In this document: positions 1-9,553 of the stretch, piece by piece
Position numbering within the stretch: the first letter of the stretch is position 1
Layout: the number at the start of each line of letters is the position of its first letter
NCBI RefSeq assembly: GCF_017888565.1
Contig: NZ_JAGHFX010000030.1
Coordinates: forward strand, 1 to 64,000
DNA: 64,000 nucleotides
Direction of reading: 5' to 3'
Origin: Clostridium sp.
GTDB taxonomy: Bacteria > Bacillota > Clostridia > Clostridiales > Clostridiaceae
The notes under the pieces: model-generated
Databases searched by the model: none
The model's input: the letters and a program-made list of their open reading frames with translations, nothing else
Told to the model about the DNA's origin: nothing
Made by a program: the position numbers and the translations under genes

Positions 1-33
1 TAATAATATTAGATTTCAAAAAAGGTTAAAAAA

Positions 34-61
34 TATGGCTCCAATTAAATATCGAAGCCAT
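34..61 (-). terminator. Probable terminator for a gene upstream of the window edge
   Basis: An inverted repeat ATGGCTCC / GAAGCCAT is followed on the minus strand by a run of six T. It lies downstream of the ABC ATPase gene but behind a second hairpin at 201-240, so it may be a backup or belong to another transcript. Bases 62-200 hold no supportable gene. Confidence 0.4.
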
Positions 62-200
62 TTTTGTAATTCACAATGATATATCCCTTTTAACAATGTC
101 TACTTTTTAGGGGTCAGACCATTTCGTTAGCGCCTTTTAAAATCTTCATTCACTTCTTCCATTATAATCATTTGTAAATTCTATCCTTTTAATAAATTAT

Positions 201-240
201 TAAACAGGCTTAAGGATTTTATTATCCTTAAGCCTGTTTA
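201..240. terminator. Hairpin downstream of ABC ATPase gene
   Basis: Two perfect 17-base arms (TAAACAGGCTTAAGGAT and its complement) enclose a 6-base loop. It sits 40 bases beyond the stop codon of the ATPase gene on the minus strand. The T-run is weak, so it may act on both strands. Confidence 0.7.
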
Positions 241-280
241 CTTTAATCACTATATAATATTTTACACTTAATAATTTGTA

Positions 281-1390
281 CTAGAATATTGTATTTTGTT
301 CTTCTTTATCAAAAATGTGGATCTTATTAGAATCAAATCCAAATTCTATTGGATCTCCGATCTTATAATCAGCACCAGTTCTAGATTTTATTATAAAGTT
401 TGCCCCATCCTTTTTAACATGGATATATGTTTCTGCACCTAGGTTTTCTTTTAAATCAACCTCTCCTTTAAAAGTAACAACTCCTTCAGCAGTTAATTCT
501 TCTTTTGAATGATAGATATTTTCTGGTCTTATTCCAACTATAACTTCTAAGTTTTCAGCATTCTTTTCTTTTACTATCTTAGCTTTTTCAGCTGGAACTT
601 CAACTAATTTATCAAATACCTTAACATAGTTTTTTCCATCCTTAACAAGGTTTTGTCCATATGTCATGTTCATTTGAGGACTTCCTATAAATCCTGCAAC
701 AAAAAGATTAGCTGGGTGGTTATAAATTTCAGTTGGTGAAGCAACTTGTTGAATAACCCCATCCTTCATAACAACTATTCTTGTTCCTAAAGTCATAGCT
801 TCTGTTTGGTCATGTGTTACATATATAAATGTAGTATTTAATTCATTATATAACTTTGAAATTTCTATTCTCATTTGAACTCTTAACTTAGCATCAAGGT
901 TTGATAAAGGTTCGTCCATTAAGAATACTTTAGGACTTCTAACTATAGCTCTTCCCATAGCAACTCTTTGTCTTTGTCCACCTGATAAAGCTTTTGGTTT
1001 TCTATCTAAAAGATGTTCTATATCTAATATCTTTGCTGCTTCTCTAACTTTAGTATCTATTTCTTGCTTTGGTAGCTTTCTAAGCTTTAATCCAAATGCC
1101 ATATTTTCATATACAGTCATATGAGGATATAATGCATAGTTTTGGAAAACCATTGCTATATCTCTATCTTTTGGAGCTACATCATTTACTATCTTATCAT
1201 CAATGTATAATTCTCCTCCAGATATTTCTTCTAATCCTGCAATCATTCTTAATGTAGTTGACTTACCACATCCTGATGGTCCAACAAATACTATAAATTC
1301 CCTGTCCTCAATCTCTAAATTAAAATCTTGAACTGCCTTAAATCCATTTTCATATACTTTTTGAATATTTTTTAAACTTAAACCTGCCAT
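281..1390 (-). CDS. ugpC: ABC transporter ATP-binding protein, UgpC/MsmK (sugar importer) family
   Basis: This is a 369-residue ATPase of the CUT1 carbohydrate importer class (MsmK/UgpC/MalK). It would power import of oligosaccharides or glycerol phosphate from the cytoplasmic face of a membrane complex. Visible motifs are Walker [11 protein letters not shown]-loop [11 protein letters not shown], signature [14 protein letters not shown], Walker B VFLMDEP with the following SNLDAKLR, and the switch His in YVTHDQ. The last 130 or so residues form the regulatory OB-fold domain (GIRPENIY motif). The ATG at 1390 is chosen over an upstream TTG because GGAGGAGA precedes it. No permease or binding-protein gene is adjacent, which fits a shared multitask ATPase such as MsmK serving several transporters; that role is inferred. 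Confidence 0.9.
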   Translation of the reverse strand: MAGLSLKNIQKVYENGFKAVQDFNLEIEDREFIVFVGPSGCGKSTTLRMIAGLEEISGGELYIDDKIVNDVAPKDRDIAMVFQNYALYPHMTVYENMAFGLKLRKLPKQEIDTKVREAAKILDIEHLLDRKPKALSGGQRQRVAMGRAIVRSPKVFLMDEPLSNLDAKLRVQMRIEISKLYNELNTTFIYVTHDQTEAMTLGTRIVVMKDGVIQQVASPTEIYNHPANLFVAGFIGSPQMNMTYGQNLVKDGKNYVKVFDKLVEVPAEKAKIVKEKNAENLEVIVGIRPENIYHSKEELTAEGVVTFKGEVDLKENLGAETYIHVKKDGANFIIKSRTGADYKIGDPIEFGFDSNKIHIFDKEEQNTIF

Positions 1391-1414
1391 AATCTTCTCC
1401 TCCAAATTTATATA

Positions 1415-1891
1415 TTAATAAAATGCTAACGGATTAACTCTTTTTATTAAATTTGTTAACTTTTCATCCATTGCCAATTGAAATCCTACAACTCCTTGAG
1501 ATGTTTTTGCCATATACACCATGTCTTTTAATCCAGACTCTTCTAAATAAGCTTTTATAATTTTACTATTACTCTTTCCAAGTCCTTCTGGACTTTTAAC
1601 ACTTGATATTTGTCTGATATTAAAACTTCCTATTTGCTTTCTTTTACTCTTATTCATTATTTTGAATATAACTAACTCATCTGCTGTAAGCTCATATTCA
1701 TACTCAACTATAAGATTTCTAGACAAAATGAAGATTACTAAGTATATTAAAGCAAAAACTGCTGTAAATACTAAATTCAACATTGATGCAAACAATATTG
1801 CAATAACTAATGAAACCTTGGATGAAATATTTAGTATCTTTTCTAAACTTCCGTAATCTTTAGTTTGAAATTGTTCATAAAAGCACTCCAT
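1415..1891 (-). CDS. Small membrane protein of unknown function (possibly DUF6106-like)
   Basis: This is a 158-residue protein beginning with a conserved-looking ECFYEQ segment. Two closely spaced hydrophobic stretches at about residues 27-58 suggest a membrane hairpin near the N-terminus. The rest is a soluble beta-rich tail with YEYELTADELVIFKI. Proteins of this kind are common in clostridia and carry a DUF label; I think DUF6106 but cannot confirm. An AAGGGGT-type site precedes the ATG. It lies 24 bases upstream of the ABC ATPase start and may be cotranscribed with it. Function unknown. Confidence 0.7.
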   Translation of the reverse strand: MECFYEQFQTKDYGSLEKILNISSKVSLVIAILFASMLNLVFTAVFALIYLVIFILSRNLIVEYEYELTADELVIFKIMNKSKRKQIGSFNIRQISSVKSPEGLGKSNSKIIKAYLEESGLKDMVYMAKTSQGVVGFQLAMDEKLTNLIKRVNPLAFY

Positions 1892-2074
1892 ACCCTAACC
1901 CCTTTATTGAATATCGTTTACAAAGAGCTTATGATTTTATTATAGTATCTTTTTTCTTTATTTCAATGTTATTAACTTCAATATACACTTTTCTTAAATT
2001 ATGACTAATAAAAAATTAAATATATTGTGAAATTTCACAAATAATTTTTTTTAAATTTAAACCTCAAAAAAGAA

Positions 2075-2122
2075 AAAAGGGCTATCGCACAATTAAATAG
2101 CTTTCTGCGATAGCTCCTTTTT
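2075..2122 (-). terminator. Rho-independent terminator after helD
   Basis: On the minus strand AAAAAGGAGCTATCGCA and TGCGATAGCCCTTTTTT form a long stem ending in a T-run, 27 bases beyond the HelD stop codon. The rest of 1892-2149 shows no gene. Confidence 0.85.
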
Positions 2123-2149
2123 AATTATATTCATATAAATATATAAAAT

Positions 2150-4249
2150 TTATCTTACTTTAACTACTGACAATCTATGCAACGCTCTAGTACACATTAT
2201 ATATTTAATTAAATTATCGGTATTCTCATCAAAATCAACAATTATTACAGCATCAAATTCTAACCCCTTAGCATAATAGGATGGTATTAATACCTTTCCA
2301 CCTTTATACACTACATCTCCACCATTGAATGCCAATATATTTGTGTATTTTTTAAGTTCTGGAGATATAAGATTTAATTTTTCCTTATCCTTTGTTATTA
2401 TAGCTATATTTTCATACTTTTCTTCTTGATAGTCTTCTAATAAATTTAATATTACATCTATTAAATCGTCCTTATCATCTTTTGGTACTATTGTTTCTAG
2501 TACATCAAATTCACCTTTTCTTACAAATGGAACAACTGCATTTTCATCTAAAAGCTTACTTGCATATTCCATTATTTGATAAGTTGATCTGTAACTCTTC
2601 TTCAGCTCAAATAAACTAAAAAATCCGCCAAAAAGTTCTTTTAATTTTAGCATAGCTGGGACTTCTTCTGCTTTTATAAGTCTTTGATTTGAGTCTCCAA
2701 CGATAGTATAACTTCTACATCCTGTTAATTCCTTCAAAACTAAGTACTGTAACATGTTGTAATCTTGAGCTTCATCAATAACTATATGCTTTATTTCTGT
2801 ATTAGCTTTCTTTCCATCTAATTTTATCATTAAGTATAAAATACCTGCTAAATCTAAATATGAAAGACTTTGGATATTAATAAATTCTTTATATATATCT
2901 ACAATACCTTCATTTTCTATCCATTTTTCTATTTCAGATTTAGATTTCATAACTTCTCTTACTATATCTCTTATAGCAATTCTTCTTCTAAATTCAATAT
3001 TGTTTTCTTCAATTACTAGTTCATCAGCAGATAGCTTCGACTTTTCTTCTTGCGCTTTTAAATTAATTTCCCTTACTTTCTCATCTCTTTTATCTTTTAT
3101 TTTTGAAAATAATATTCTCTTTATCTTTTGGCTTCTTCTAAATATAGGCATATATTTATAATGTTTCTCAAAAAGCTCTTCTATTTCATCTATAGAAACT
3201 ATTTCTTCATCTAAAAATCTTACTGATTCTATTCTGAAATAGTTTTCTTCTATATCTTCTATTTTTTTATCCAACATTTCTATAAATTTATTTGATGATT
3301 TATATTTTATATCTTCAATTATCTTTTCATTACCTTTTAATACTTCTTCTAAATAAGATGTTATATCTCTTACAGGCTCATTTAAGCCTATTTCCTTATA
3401 TGCAAAAGATAAAAATGTTTCATTAACAACTGCCGTCTCTCCTAAATTAGGTAACACCTCTGAAATGTAGTCCATGAATATGTCATTCGGTCCTAAAATA
3501 AGAACTTTATCTGTTAGTTGTTCCCTAAAATTATATAAAAGATATGCTATTCTATGAAGAGCTATAGTAGTTTTTCCTGAACCTGCAACTCCATTTACAA
3601 CCACAACTTTATTTCTATCAGCTCTTATTATTTCATCTTGTTCTTTTTGTATCGTATTTACAATATCCTTAAGTTTCTCTCCTGAATTAGATGATAGAAC
3701 CATTTGTAATATTTCATCTTGTATATTTATATCCGAATCAAAATATCCTTCTAACTTAGCCTTTTTTATAATTAATTGCCTTCTTGATAATATATCTACT
3801 GGTATTTCCCCTTGCGGACTTTTATAAGTAGTTTCACCTAGCATCCCTTTATAAAATAAAGATGCAACTGGTGCTCTCCAATCAACTATAACTGGATCAT
3901 AACTTCCTTCTGGAGTTAATCCATATCTACCTATATATAACTCCTCTGAATATCCATCATCTATAAACCCAATTTTTCCAAAGTATGGAGACTCTTTAAG
4001 CTTAACAAATTCACCTAATTTTTTATCTATCATTTTATATGACTCTTCTTTAATATATCTTTCATGATCAAAGTATTCCATTAACTTATCTTCATCATCT
4101 CTATATTCTTCTATATATTTTTTTCTATAATCAAGTATATATTCTGAAATACTTTTTCTCTTATCTATATATTTTAAAGTTTCTTCACTAAGAATATTTA
4201 ACGTATTTTTTAAGTTTTCATCTTCTTTTAATAGTTCTATTTTATCCAA
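2150..4249 (-). CDS. helD: RNA polymerase recycling motor HelD (UvrD/Rep-like ATPase)
   Basis: This 699-residue superfamily-1 helicase-like ATPase matches HelD, which binds RNA polymerase and uses ATP to release stalled polymerase from nucleic acid. The N-terminal 180 residues are charged and coiled-coil-like, as expected for the arm that enters the secondary channel. Walker A is VNGVAGSGKTTIALHRIAYL, Walker B is IVIDEAQDY, followed by the GDSNQ motif and the SYRST motif of SF1 enzymes. The length is close to 690-780 for Firmicute HelD. Translation appears to start at a TTG preceded by GGGGGAT; there is no better Met nearby. It is monocistronic, with a terminator after it. Several Firmicutes carry HelD-class proteins linked to rifamycin tolerance; whether this one does is unknown. 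Confidence 0.92.
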   Translation of the reverse strand: MDKIELLKEDENLKNTLNILSEETLKYIDKRKSISEYILDYRKKYIEEYRDDEDKLMEYFDHERYIKEESYKMIDKKLGEFVKLKESPYFGKIGFIDDGYSEELYIGRYGLTPEGSYDPVIVDWRAPVASLFYKGMLGETTYKSPQGEIPVDILSRRQLIIKKAKLEGYFDSDINIQDEILQMVLSSNSGEKLKDIVNTIQKEQDEIIRADRNKVVVVNGVAGSGKTTIALHRIAYLLYNFREQLTDKVLILGPNDIFMDYISEVLPNLGETAVVNETFLSFAYKEIGLNEPVRDITSYLEEVLKGNEKIIEDIKYKSSNKFIEMLDKKIEDIEENYFRIESVRFLDEEIVSIDEIEELFEKHYKYMPIFRRSQKIKRILFSKIKDKRDEKVREINLKAQEEKSKLSADELVIEENNIEFRRRIAIRDIVREVMKSKSEIEKWIENEGIVDIYKEFINIQSLSYLDLAGILYLMIKLDGKKANTEIKHIVIDEAQDYNMLQYLVLKELTGCRSYTIVGDSNQRLIKAEEVPAMLKLKELFGGFFSLFELKKSYRSTYQIMEYASKLLDENAVVPFVRKGEFDVLETIVPKDDKDDLIDVILNLLEDYQEEKYENIAIITKDKEKLNLISPELKKYTNILAFNGGDVVYKGGKVLIPSYYAKGLEFDAVIIVDFDENTDNLIKYIMCTRALHRLSVVKVR

Positions 4250-4284
4250 GAGCTAATCCCCCTTTGATTTTTAATTTATATTAT

Positions 4285-4330
4285 TAAGAAAGAGTGTAAC
4301 AATAAATCATGTACACCCTCTCATTAATTT
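4285..4330 (-). terminator. Probable terminator after ftsH
   Basis: On the minus strand GAGAGGGTGTA and TACACTCTTTC can pair across a loop of about 14 bases, just beyond the ftsH stop codon. The pairing contains wobble pairs and no long T-run follows. Confidence 0.5.
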
Positions 4331-4347
4331 ATCCATTTTTCGTTATT

Positions 4348-6264
4348 TTAAACTTCTGTTATTTCTTCTACTTCTATAACTTTACTTGAATCTTCAATCT
4401 TTTTCTTTTTCTTATCTCTTAGTTCCGGATATTTATCATATACAAATTCCATAAATTCATCACCAAATATCGTCTCTTTTTCTAATAAGTACTCTGAAAT
4501 CTTATCAAGTAAATCTCTATTTTCATTTAATAACTTTCTAGTATTTTCATGACAAGTTTTTATAATTTTTAATATTTCTTCATCTACTAAAGTTGAAGTT
4601 TCGTCACTACATTCTCTTACTGCTCTTCCATCTAAATATCTATTTTGAACAGACTCTAAAGCCATCATATCAAATTTATCTGTCATTCCATAAATAGTAA
4701 CCATACTTCTAGCTGTTTGTGTAGCTCTCTCTATATCGTTAGAAGCACCTGTTGAAACCAATTTAAATACTTCTTCTTCTGCAGATCTACCACCTAACAT
4801 AACCATTATTTGACTTGTTAATTCATCTTTTGATACTAAGTATTTTTCTTCTTCTGGCAATTGCATTGTATATCCTAGTGCTCCCATAGTTCTAGGAACA
4901 ATAGTTATCTTATGAACTGGATCTGTTTTTTCTAATAATGCAGCAACAAGTGCATGACCTACTTCATGGAATGCAACTACTCTCTTTTCCATAGGAGATA
5001 GAATTCTATCCTTCTTTTCTTTTCCTGCTATTATAACTTCTACAGCTTCTCTTAAATCTTCTTGCATTACAAATTCCCTGCCATGCTTTACTGCTCTTAA
5101 AGCTGCTTCATTTACTATATTAGCAAGATCTGCTCCTACTGCCCCAGGAGTACTTTTTGCAATTTCTTCTAGATTTACATCATCTCCAAGTTTTACTCCT
5201 TTAGAGTGAACTTTTAATATATCTATTCTTCCTTTTAAATCTGGTCTATCTACTATTACTCTTCTATCAAACCTTCCAGGCCTTAATAATGCTTTATCTA
5301 ATATTTCTGGTCTATTTGTAGCTGCTAAAACAACTATTGCTTTAGTTGAATCAAATCCATCCATTTGTGTCAATAATTGATTTAGTGTTTGTTCTCTTTC
5401 ATCATTAGTTTGAAGCTGAGAATCCCTACTTTTACCTATAGAATCTACTTCATCAATAAATATGATACATGGAGCATTTTTTTCTGCTTCTTGGAAAAGA
5501 TCCCTTACTTTTGCTGCTCCCATTCCCGCAAACATCTCTACAAAATTTGAACCTGATATGGATAAAAACGGAACATTTGCTTCTCCAGCTACTGCTTTTG
5601 CTAATAATGTCTTTCCTGTTCCTGGTGGCCCAACTAAAAGAGCTCCTTTAGGAAGCTTAGCACCTATTTCTGTGTATTTACTAGCATTATTTAAATAATC
5701 TATTATCTCTTTTAATGATTCTTTAGCTTCATCTTGCCCTGCAACATCATCAAAAGTTATTTTTATATCATTTTCCTTATAGATCTTAGCATTACTTTTT
5801 CCCATCCCCATTCCCATCATAGGAGATGAGCCCATTTTCTTACCAATTCTTCCAGCTATAAATCTAAATATAGAGAAGAGTATAAGAGGCATTATTATCC
5901 AACTAAAAATAAATTCTGCTATGAAATTATTTTGTACTGGCGCTCCTTTAAACTCTACTCCTGATTCATTTAAAATATTTATTAAATTAGGATCATCAAC
6001 ATTGCCAGTATATAATATTTTGCCTGTCTCTTTACTATCTTCATCACTCTTAGGTAATATTTTTATTTCTGTAGATGAAATAATAACACTTTCCACTTGC
6101 TTATTCTCTACCATATTTAAGAATTCATTATAACTTATCTCTTGAGTTGTCATAAAATTTTTAGTTGAAGTAAAAGCGTATAAAAATAGAAATGCCATTA
6201 CCGCATAGAATAGAGTATGCTGCTTTCTATTATTATTATTTTCTTCTGTATTTTTATTTCCCAT
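4348..6264 (-). CDS. ftsH: ATP-dependent zinc metalloprotease FtsH
   Basis: This is a 638-residue membrane-bound AAA+ protease that unfolds and degrades membrane and regulatory proteins. Transmembrane segments lie at about residues 17-33 and 115-137, flanking a small extracytoplasmic domain. Walker A GPPGTGKT is at 212-219, Walker B IIFIDEVDS at about 268, and the second region of homology has RPGRFDRR at about 328. The zinc motif HEVGH is at 433-437. The pore loop reads FAGMGA rather than the more common FVGVGA. A basic, acidic-ended tail follows residue 615. An AAGGAAAGAG site precedes the ATG. It lies 19 bases downstream of lepB and may be cotranscribed with the DUF3006-lepB pair. In many Firmicutes ftsH is next to tilS/hpt; here it is not. 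Confidence 0.97.
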   Translation of the reverse strand: MGNKNTEENNNNRKQHTLFYAVMAFLFLYAFTSTKNFMTTQEISYNEFLNMVENKQVESVIISSTEIKILPKSDEDSKETGKILYTGNVDDPNLINILNESGVEFKGAPVQNNFIAEFIFSWIIMPLILFSIFRFIAGRIGKKMGSSPMMGMGMGKSNAKIYKENDIKITFDDVAGQDEAKESLKEIIDYLNNASKYTEIGAKLPKGALLVGPPGTGKTLLAKAVAGEANVPFLSISGSNFVEMFAGMGAAKVRDLFQEAEKNAPCIIFIDEVDSIGKSRDSQLQTNDEREQTLNQLLTQMDGFDSTKAIVVLAATNRPEILDKALLRPGRFDRRVIVDRPDLKGRIDILKVHSKGVKLGDDVNLEEIAKSTPGAVGADLANIVNEAALRAVKHGREFVMQEDLREAVEVIIAGKEKKDRILSPMEKRVVAFHEVGHALVAALLEKTDPVHKITIVPRTMGALGYTMQLPEEEKYLVSKDELTSQIMVMLGGRSAEEEVFKLVSTGASNDIERATQTARSMVTIYGMTDKFDMMALESVQNRYLDGRAVRECSDETSTLVDEEILKIIKTCHENTRKLLNENRDLLDKISEYLLEKETIFGDEFMEFVYDKYPELRDKKKKKIEDSSKVIEVEEITEV

Positions 6265-6283
6265 AGCTCTTCCTTTCCTTACT

Positions 6284-6853
6284 TTATTTTATTTTACCAA
6301 TTTGATCAAAAGGATATACTTTTATTTGAGCCTTACCACTTATATCTTCACCATCAATATATGGATTAATCCAATATCTTGAATCTTTTGACCAAAGTCT
6401 ATTATCTCCTAAAAAGAAATATTTCCCCTCTGGTACTTCATACTCTCCATTAAAATTATCTTCAGCACCTATATAATCTTCTTGCAACTCTTCTCCATTC
6501 ACAAATACTTTACCATTTTCTATATTTATTTTATCTCCTGGTAATCCTATTAACCTTTTTATTAATGAATCTTGAAGTTCTTCTGAGTGAAATACTATAA
6601 CATCCCCTCGTTTAAGCTTTTCTAAGTTATATACTCTTGTAACAAAAAGCCTATCACCAACATTTAGTGTAGGTACCATTGATTCTGATGGAATTAAAAC
6701 TTTAAATAATAAGAACTTATTTATAAGAAAAGCTAATATTATCGCTGAAATTATTGGAATTCCCCATTCACTAATAAAGCTTTTTTTAGAATCACGCTCT
6801 TTCTTACCTTCTTCTAGATCAATTCCTTCATTTACATTATTACTATCACTCAT
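6284..6853 (-). CDS. lepB: Signal peptidase I
   Basis: This S26-family serine protease removes signal peptides at the outer face of the membrane. A charged N-terminus is followed by one transmembrane segment (about residues 28-50) and the catalytic Ser in PSESMVPTL. The Lys of the Ser/Lys dyad is in DSLIKRLIGLPGD, and box D/E motifs GDNRLWSKDSRYW follow. About 189 residues is normal for the Gram-positive enzyme. I place the start at the ATG at 6853, which overlaps the upstream DUF3006 stop as ATGA and so is probably translationally coupled. An in-frame ATG 9 bases upstream is possible but lies too close to its AGGA site. Confidence 0.95.
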   Translation of the reverse strand: MSDSNNVNEGIDLEEGKKERDSKKSFISEWGIPIISAIILAFLINKFLLFKVLIPSESMVPTLNVGDRLFVTRVYNLEKLKRGDVIVFHSEELQDSLIKRLIGLPGDKINIENGKVFVNGEELQEDYIGAEDNFNGEYEVPEGKYFFLGDNRLWSKDSRYWINPYIDGEDISGKAQIKVYPFDQIGKIK

Positions 6854-7095
6854 TCTTCCCATAGTCCTTTCATCATAGTATTGATATTTTCACGTCTTAA
6901 TTTACTAGCTTCTTCATCTATAAAATAAAAGTTATCTTTCTTAAATAAAATATCTCCTTCTTTTACATTTCCTATTATATCACTTTTTTTAACACTAATT
7001 AATTCATTGGATTTTATTTCCAATACAGCGTAATCACACTCAATTCTATCTACTATATATTCCCTTTTCTCCATAATAATACTACTTTTACTCAC
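6850..7095 (-). CDS. DUF3006 domain protein
   Basis: This is a short acidic protein of 81 residues from a GTG, or 74 from an ATG at 7074. The YIVDRIECDYAVLEI opening and the GDILF segment match DUF3006, a small beta-barrel family of unknown function. The GTG overlaps its own AGGTGA site, while the ATG is about 17 bases from it, so the start is uncertain; the usual family length favours the ATG. The stop overlaps the lepB start by ATGA, indicating coupled expression with signal peptidase. DUF3006 genes often sit beside exported or membrane-associated hydrolase genes; no function is known. Confidence 0.85.
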   Translation of the reverse strand: MSKSSIIMEKREYIVDRIECDYAVLEIKSNELISVKKSDIIGNVKEGDILFKKDNFYFIDEEASKLRRENINTMMKGLWEE

Positions 7096-7162
7096 CTCGC
7101 TTTTTTAGCTTATATTCTAGTATATCATATTTATGAAAAATTTAAATAGAGTATATATTATT

Positions 7163-7198
7163 AAAAATAGGGCAAATGAATTTCATTTACCCTATTTT
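7163..7198 (-). terminator. Terminator after lysA
   Basis: Nearly perfect arms AAAAATAGGGNAAATGAA lie just beyond the lysA stop, with T-runs on both sides, so it probably acts in both directions. Confidence 0.85.
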
Positions 7199-7209
7199 TT
7201 ATTCTAACA

Positions 7210-8502
7210 TTATATTTCATTAATTAATAATTCTTCATAACTTTGTCTTTTGCATACAACTTTTGCTTCACCATTTCTTACAAATACTACTGCTGGTCTT
7301 AAATTTTTATTATATCCACTAGCCATTGAAAATCCATAGGCTCCAGTTGATAGAACTGCAAGTATATCTCCACTTTCTGCTTTTTGAAGATTTATATCTT
7401 GTAATAAAATATCCCCTGACTCACAGCACTTTCCAGCTACAGTAACTCTACTTTCTATATTTTCGCTCGCCTTATTAGCTATTATGGCCTCATATTTTGC
7501 TTCATATAAAGCTGGTCTTATATTATCCGTCATTCCACCATCTATAGCTAAATATTTTCTTATACCCGGTATCTCCTTTATTGAACCTATTGTATATAAT
7601 GTTGTTCCTGCATTAGCTACAATTGATCTTCCTGGCTCTATTGTTAAGATAGGTTTTTTAAGTGATAACTTATTACATACTTCATTAACTCTATTTAATA
7701 TAATATCACAATACTCTTTTGTTTCCTTTGGCTTATCTCCCTCTGAATAATAAATGCCAAATCCTCCACCTAAATCTAACTCTTCAATCATGTGTCCTGT
7801 TTCCTGTCTTATATTGTTTATAAAGTTTATCATTACTTCTGCTGCATCCGCAAATGGCTCTGTTTCAAATATTTGTGATCCTATATGACAATGAAGACCT
7901 ACCAACTCTATACTCTCTAATTCTAAAGCTTTTTTTACAGCATCCATAATTATATTTCCTACTGGTGCAAACCCAAACTTTGAATCTATTTGACCTGTTT
8001 TAATATATTCATGAGTATGAGCTTCTATTCCCGGTGTAAGTCTTAAATAAACCTTTTGAACCTTATTATATTTTTCAGATATCTCATTTATCTTTGCCAT
8101 TTCCCATAGATTATCCACTACAAATCTTCCTACACCTAGTTTAATTCCAAACTCTATCTCTTCTAAAGTCTTATTGTTTCCATGAAAATATATTTTCTCT
8201 ACAGGAAAGTTAGCCTTATATGCTGTATATAGTTCACCACCTGAAACAACATCTAAATAAAGTCCTTCGCGTTCTATAAGTCTACACATTTCTAATGTTA
8301 AAAAAGCTTTCCCTGCAAAAGCTACTCTATTATTCTCTGAATTAACTTTAAAGTATTTTACATAATCTCTACAATTATCTATTAGAAGCTGTTCATCCAT
8401 TACATATAACGGAGTTCCATAATCTTTTGCTAAGTCTCTTGCCTTTATACCCCCAATAATTAAATTATTTTCTTCTATTTTACTTGCCCCAAAAAGTATC
8501 AT
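7210..8502 (-). CDS. lysA: Diaminopimelate decarboxylase
   Basis: This 430-residue PLP enzyme catalyses the last step of lysine synthesis, meso-diaminopimelate to lysine plus CO2, in the cytoplasm. The PLP-binding Lys is in the AFAGKAFLT segment near residue 64. HCHIGSQI, LGGGFGIYY, EPGRSIVANAG and the active-site CCESGDIL (with Cys supplied across the dimer) are all present. GGAGGAGA precedes the ATG. The gene stands alone behind a lysine riboswitch and terminator, so lysine represses it by premature termination. No other lysine or diaminopimelate biosynthetic gene is in the window. Confidence 0.97.
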   Translation of the reverse strand: MILFGASKIEENNLIIGGIKARDLAKDYGTPLYVMDEQLLIDNCRDYVKYFKVNSENNRVAFAGKAFLTLEMCRLIEREGLYLDVVSGGELYTAYKANFPVEKIYFHGNNKTLEEIEFGIKLGVGRFVVDNLWEMAKINEISEKYNKVQKVYLRLTPGIEAHTHEYIKTGQIDSKFGFAPVGNIIMDAVKKALELESIELVGLHCHIGSQIFETEPFADAAEVMINFINNIRQETGHMIEELDLGGGFGIYYSEGDKPKETKEYCDIILNRVNEVCNKLSLKKPILTIEPGRSIVANAGTTLYTIGSIKEIPGIRKYLAIDGGMTDNIRPALYEAKYEAIIANKASENIESRVTVAGKCCESGDILLQDINLQKAESGDILAVLSTGAYGFSMASGYNKNLRPAVVFVRNGEAKVVCKRQSYEELLINEI

Positions 8503-8544
8503 ATAATCTCCTCCAAAATATACTTATATTATTATAAAAATAAA

Positions 8545-8568
8545 ACCACTATGGCTTTCCATAGTGGT
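8545..8568 (-). terminator. Riboswitch-controlled terminator before lysA
   Basis: ACCACTATGG and CCATAGTGGT form a 10-base-pair stem with a 4-base loop, followed on the minus strand by TTTATTTTT. It lies between the lysine aptamer and the lysA start, as expected for the expression platform. Confidence 0.9.
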
Positions 8569-8636
8569 AGATCTCCTTAAGTGAAATTAAAGGCTATAGG
8601 TGTATTTAGCATATAATAATAAAATTTATAATTATT

Positions 8637-8815
8637 GCCTTGTAGCCCTCCACTTACGTGACAGTGATACACATATTATATGCATCCCCAGAAATAAATC
8701 CTTGCAATGATATATTCCTTCGGCTGTTAATCCTTTCTTTATAATTCATAACTTTGCAAAGCTCATTATAAATACTATTAATAACAGCACCTCTACCTTG
8801 GTCATTAGTCCTATA
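8637..8815 (-). promoter_or_regulatory. Lysine riboswitch (L box) controlling lysA
   Basis: Read on the minus strand, this contains the conserved lysine aptamer blocks in order: AAGGTAGAGGTGC, AATAGTA, ACAGCCGAAG, TTCTGGGG, CACTGTCACG and GTGGAGGGCTAC. Stems can be traced: P1 GTAG/CTAC, P2 CTGTTA/TAACAG, P4 GATGCATAT/ATGTGTATC and P5 CAC/GTG. The terminator at 8545-8568 follows and then lysA. Bound lysine should favour termination. A possible -10 (TATAAT) lies upstream near 8817-8832, but no convincing -35 is visible. Confidence 0.93.
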
Positions 8816-8875
8816 TATATATATTATACACCTTTTCTATTATTATTCTATATTTTTATGGATTAAATATTCTAA

Positions 8876-9553
8876 TTAGTTCTGGTCTCTGTATTTATCC
8901 ATTAAACTTCCCATAACATCACCAGATGGTGGTGGAGTATATGTTATTGCATTAGCCCCAGCCTCTATAGTTCTTATTATAGTTTCCTCTGTCGGTCCAC
9001 CAGTTGCTATTATAGGGAAAGTCGGAAATTGATCTCTTATTTTCCTTACAATATTTGGTGTATTTTTACCTCCAGAAACATTTAGTATCGTTGCTCCAGC
9101 TTCAATCCTCTCAGCAACATTTTCACATTCTGAAACTACAGTAACTATTACGGGTATATCTATAGTTTCACGTATTTTCCTTATAATATCATTTGCTGTA
9201 GGAGCATTTACAACTACTCCCATTGCTCCTTTAAATTCTGCATCCAAAGCTAAATTTACTACTCTTTTCCCTTGAGTTATTCCTCCACCTACCCCGCAAA
9301 ATACAGGTACATCTGCTGCCATAACTAAAGCTTGTGTTATAAGTGGTTGAGGAGTAAAGGGATATACTGCTATTATGGCATCTGCATTGGTATTTCTTAT
9401 AATGGCAACATCTGTAGTAAATAATAAAGATTTTATTCTTTTTCCAAATATTTTTATTCCACTGCAATCTCTTATGCAAGAAGGAACTTCTATTACATGA
9501 CTTCTTAATAATCCTTTTATCTCTGGTACTTGTTTTATTTTCTTCCCATCCAT
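8876..9553 (-). CDS. TIM-barrel protein of unknown function
   Basis: This is a 225-residue soluble protein with the repeating beta-alpha pattern of a TIM barrel. C-terminal phosphate-binding-type turns are visible: VIVTVVSECENVAERI, LNVSGGKNTP, PIIATGGPTEETI and NAITYTPPPSGD. These resemble phosphate-binding barrels of the IMP dehydrogenase/NanE/ThiE type, and homologues are often just called hydrolase. The glycine-rich CGVGGGITQGKR near the middle is distinctive. A GGAGGA site precedes the ATG. It is the last minus-strand gene before a divergent plus-strand gene. I do not know its substrate. Confidence 0.75.
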   Translation of the reverse strand: MDGKKIKQVPEIKGLLRSHVIEVPSCIRDCSGIKIFGKRIKSLLFTTDVAIIRNTNADAIIAVYPFTPQPLITQALVMAADVPVFCGVGGGITQGKRVVNLALDAEFKGAMGVVVNAPTANDIIRKIRETIDIPVIVTVVSECENVAERIEAGATILNVSGGKNTPNIVRKIRDQFPTFPIIATGGPTEETIIRTIEAGANAITYTPPPSGDVMGSLMDKYRDQN

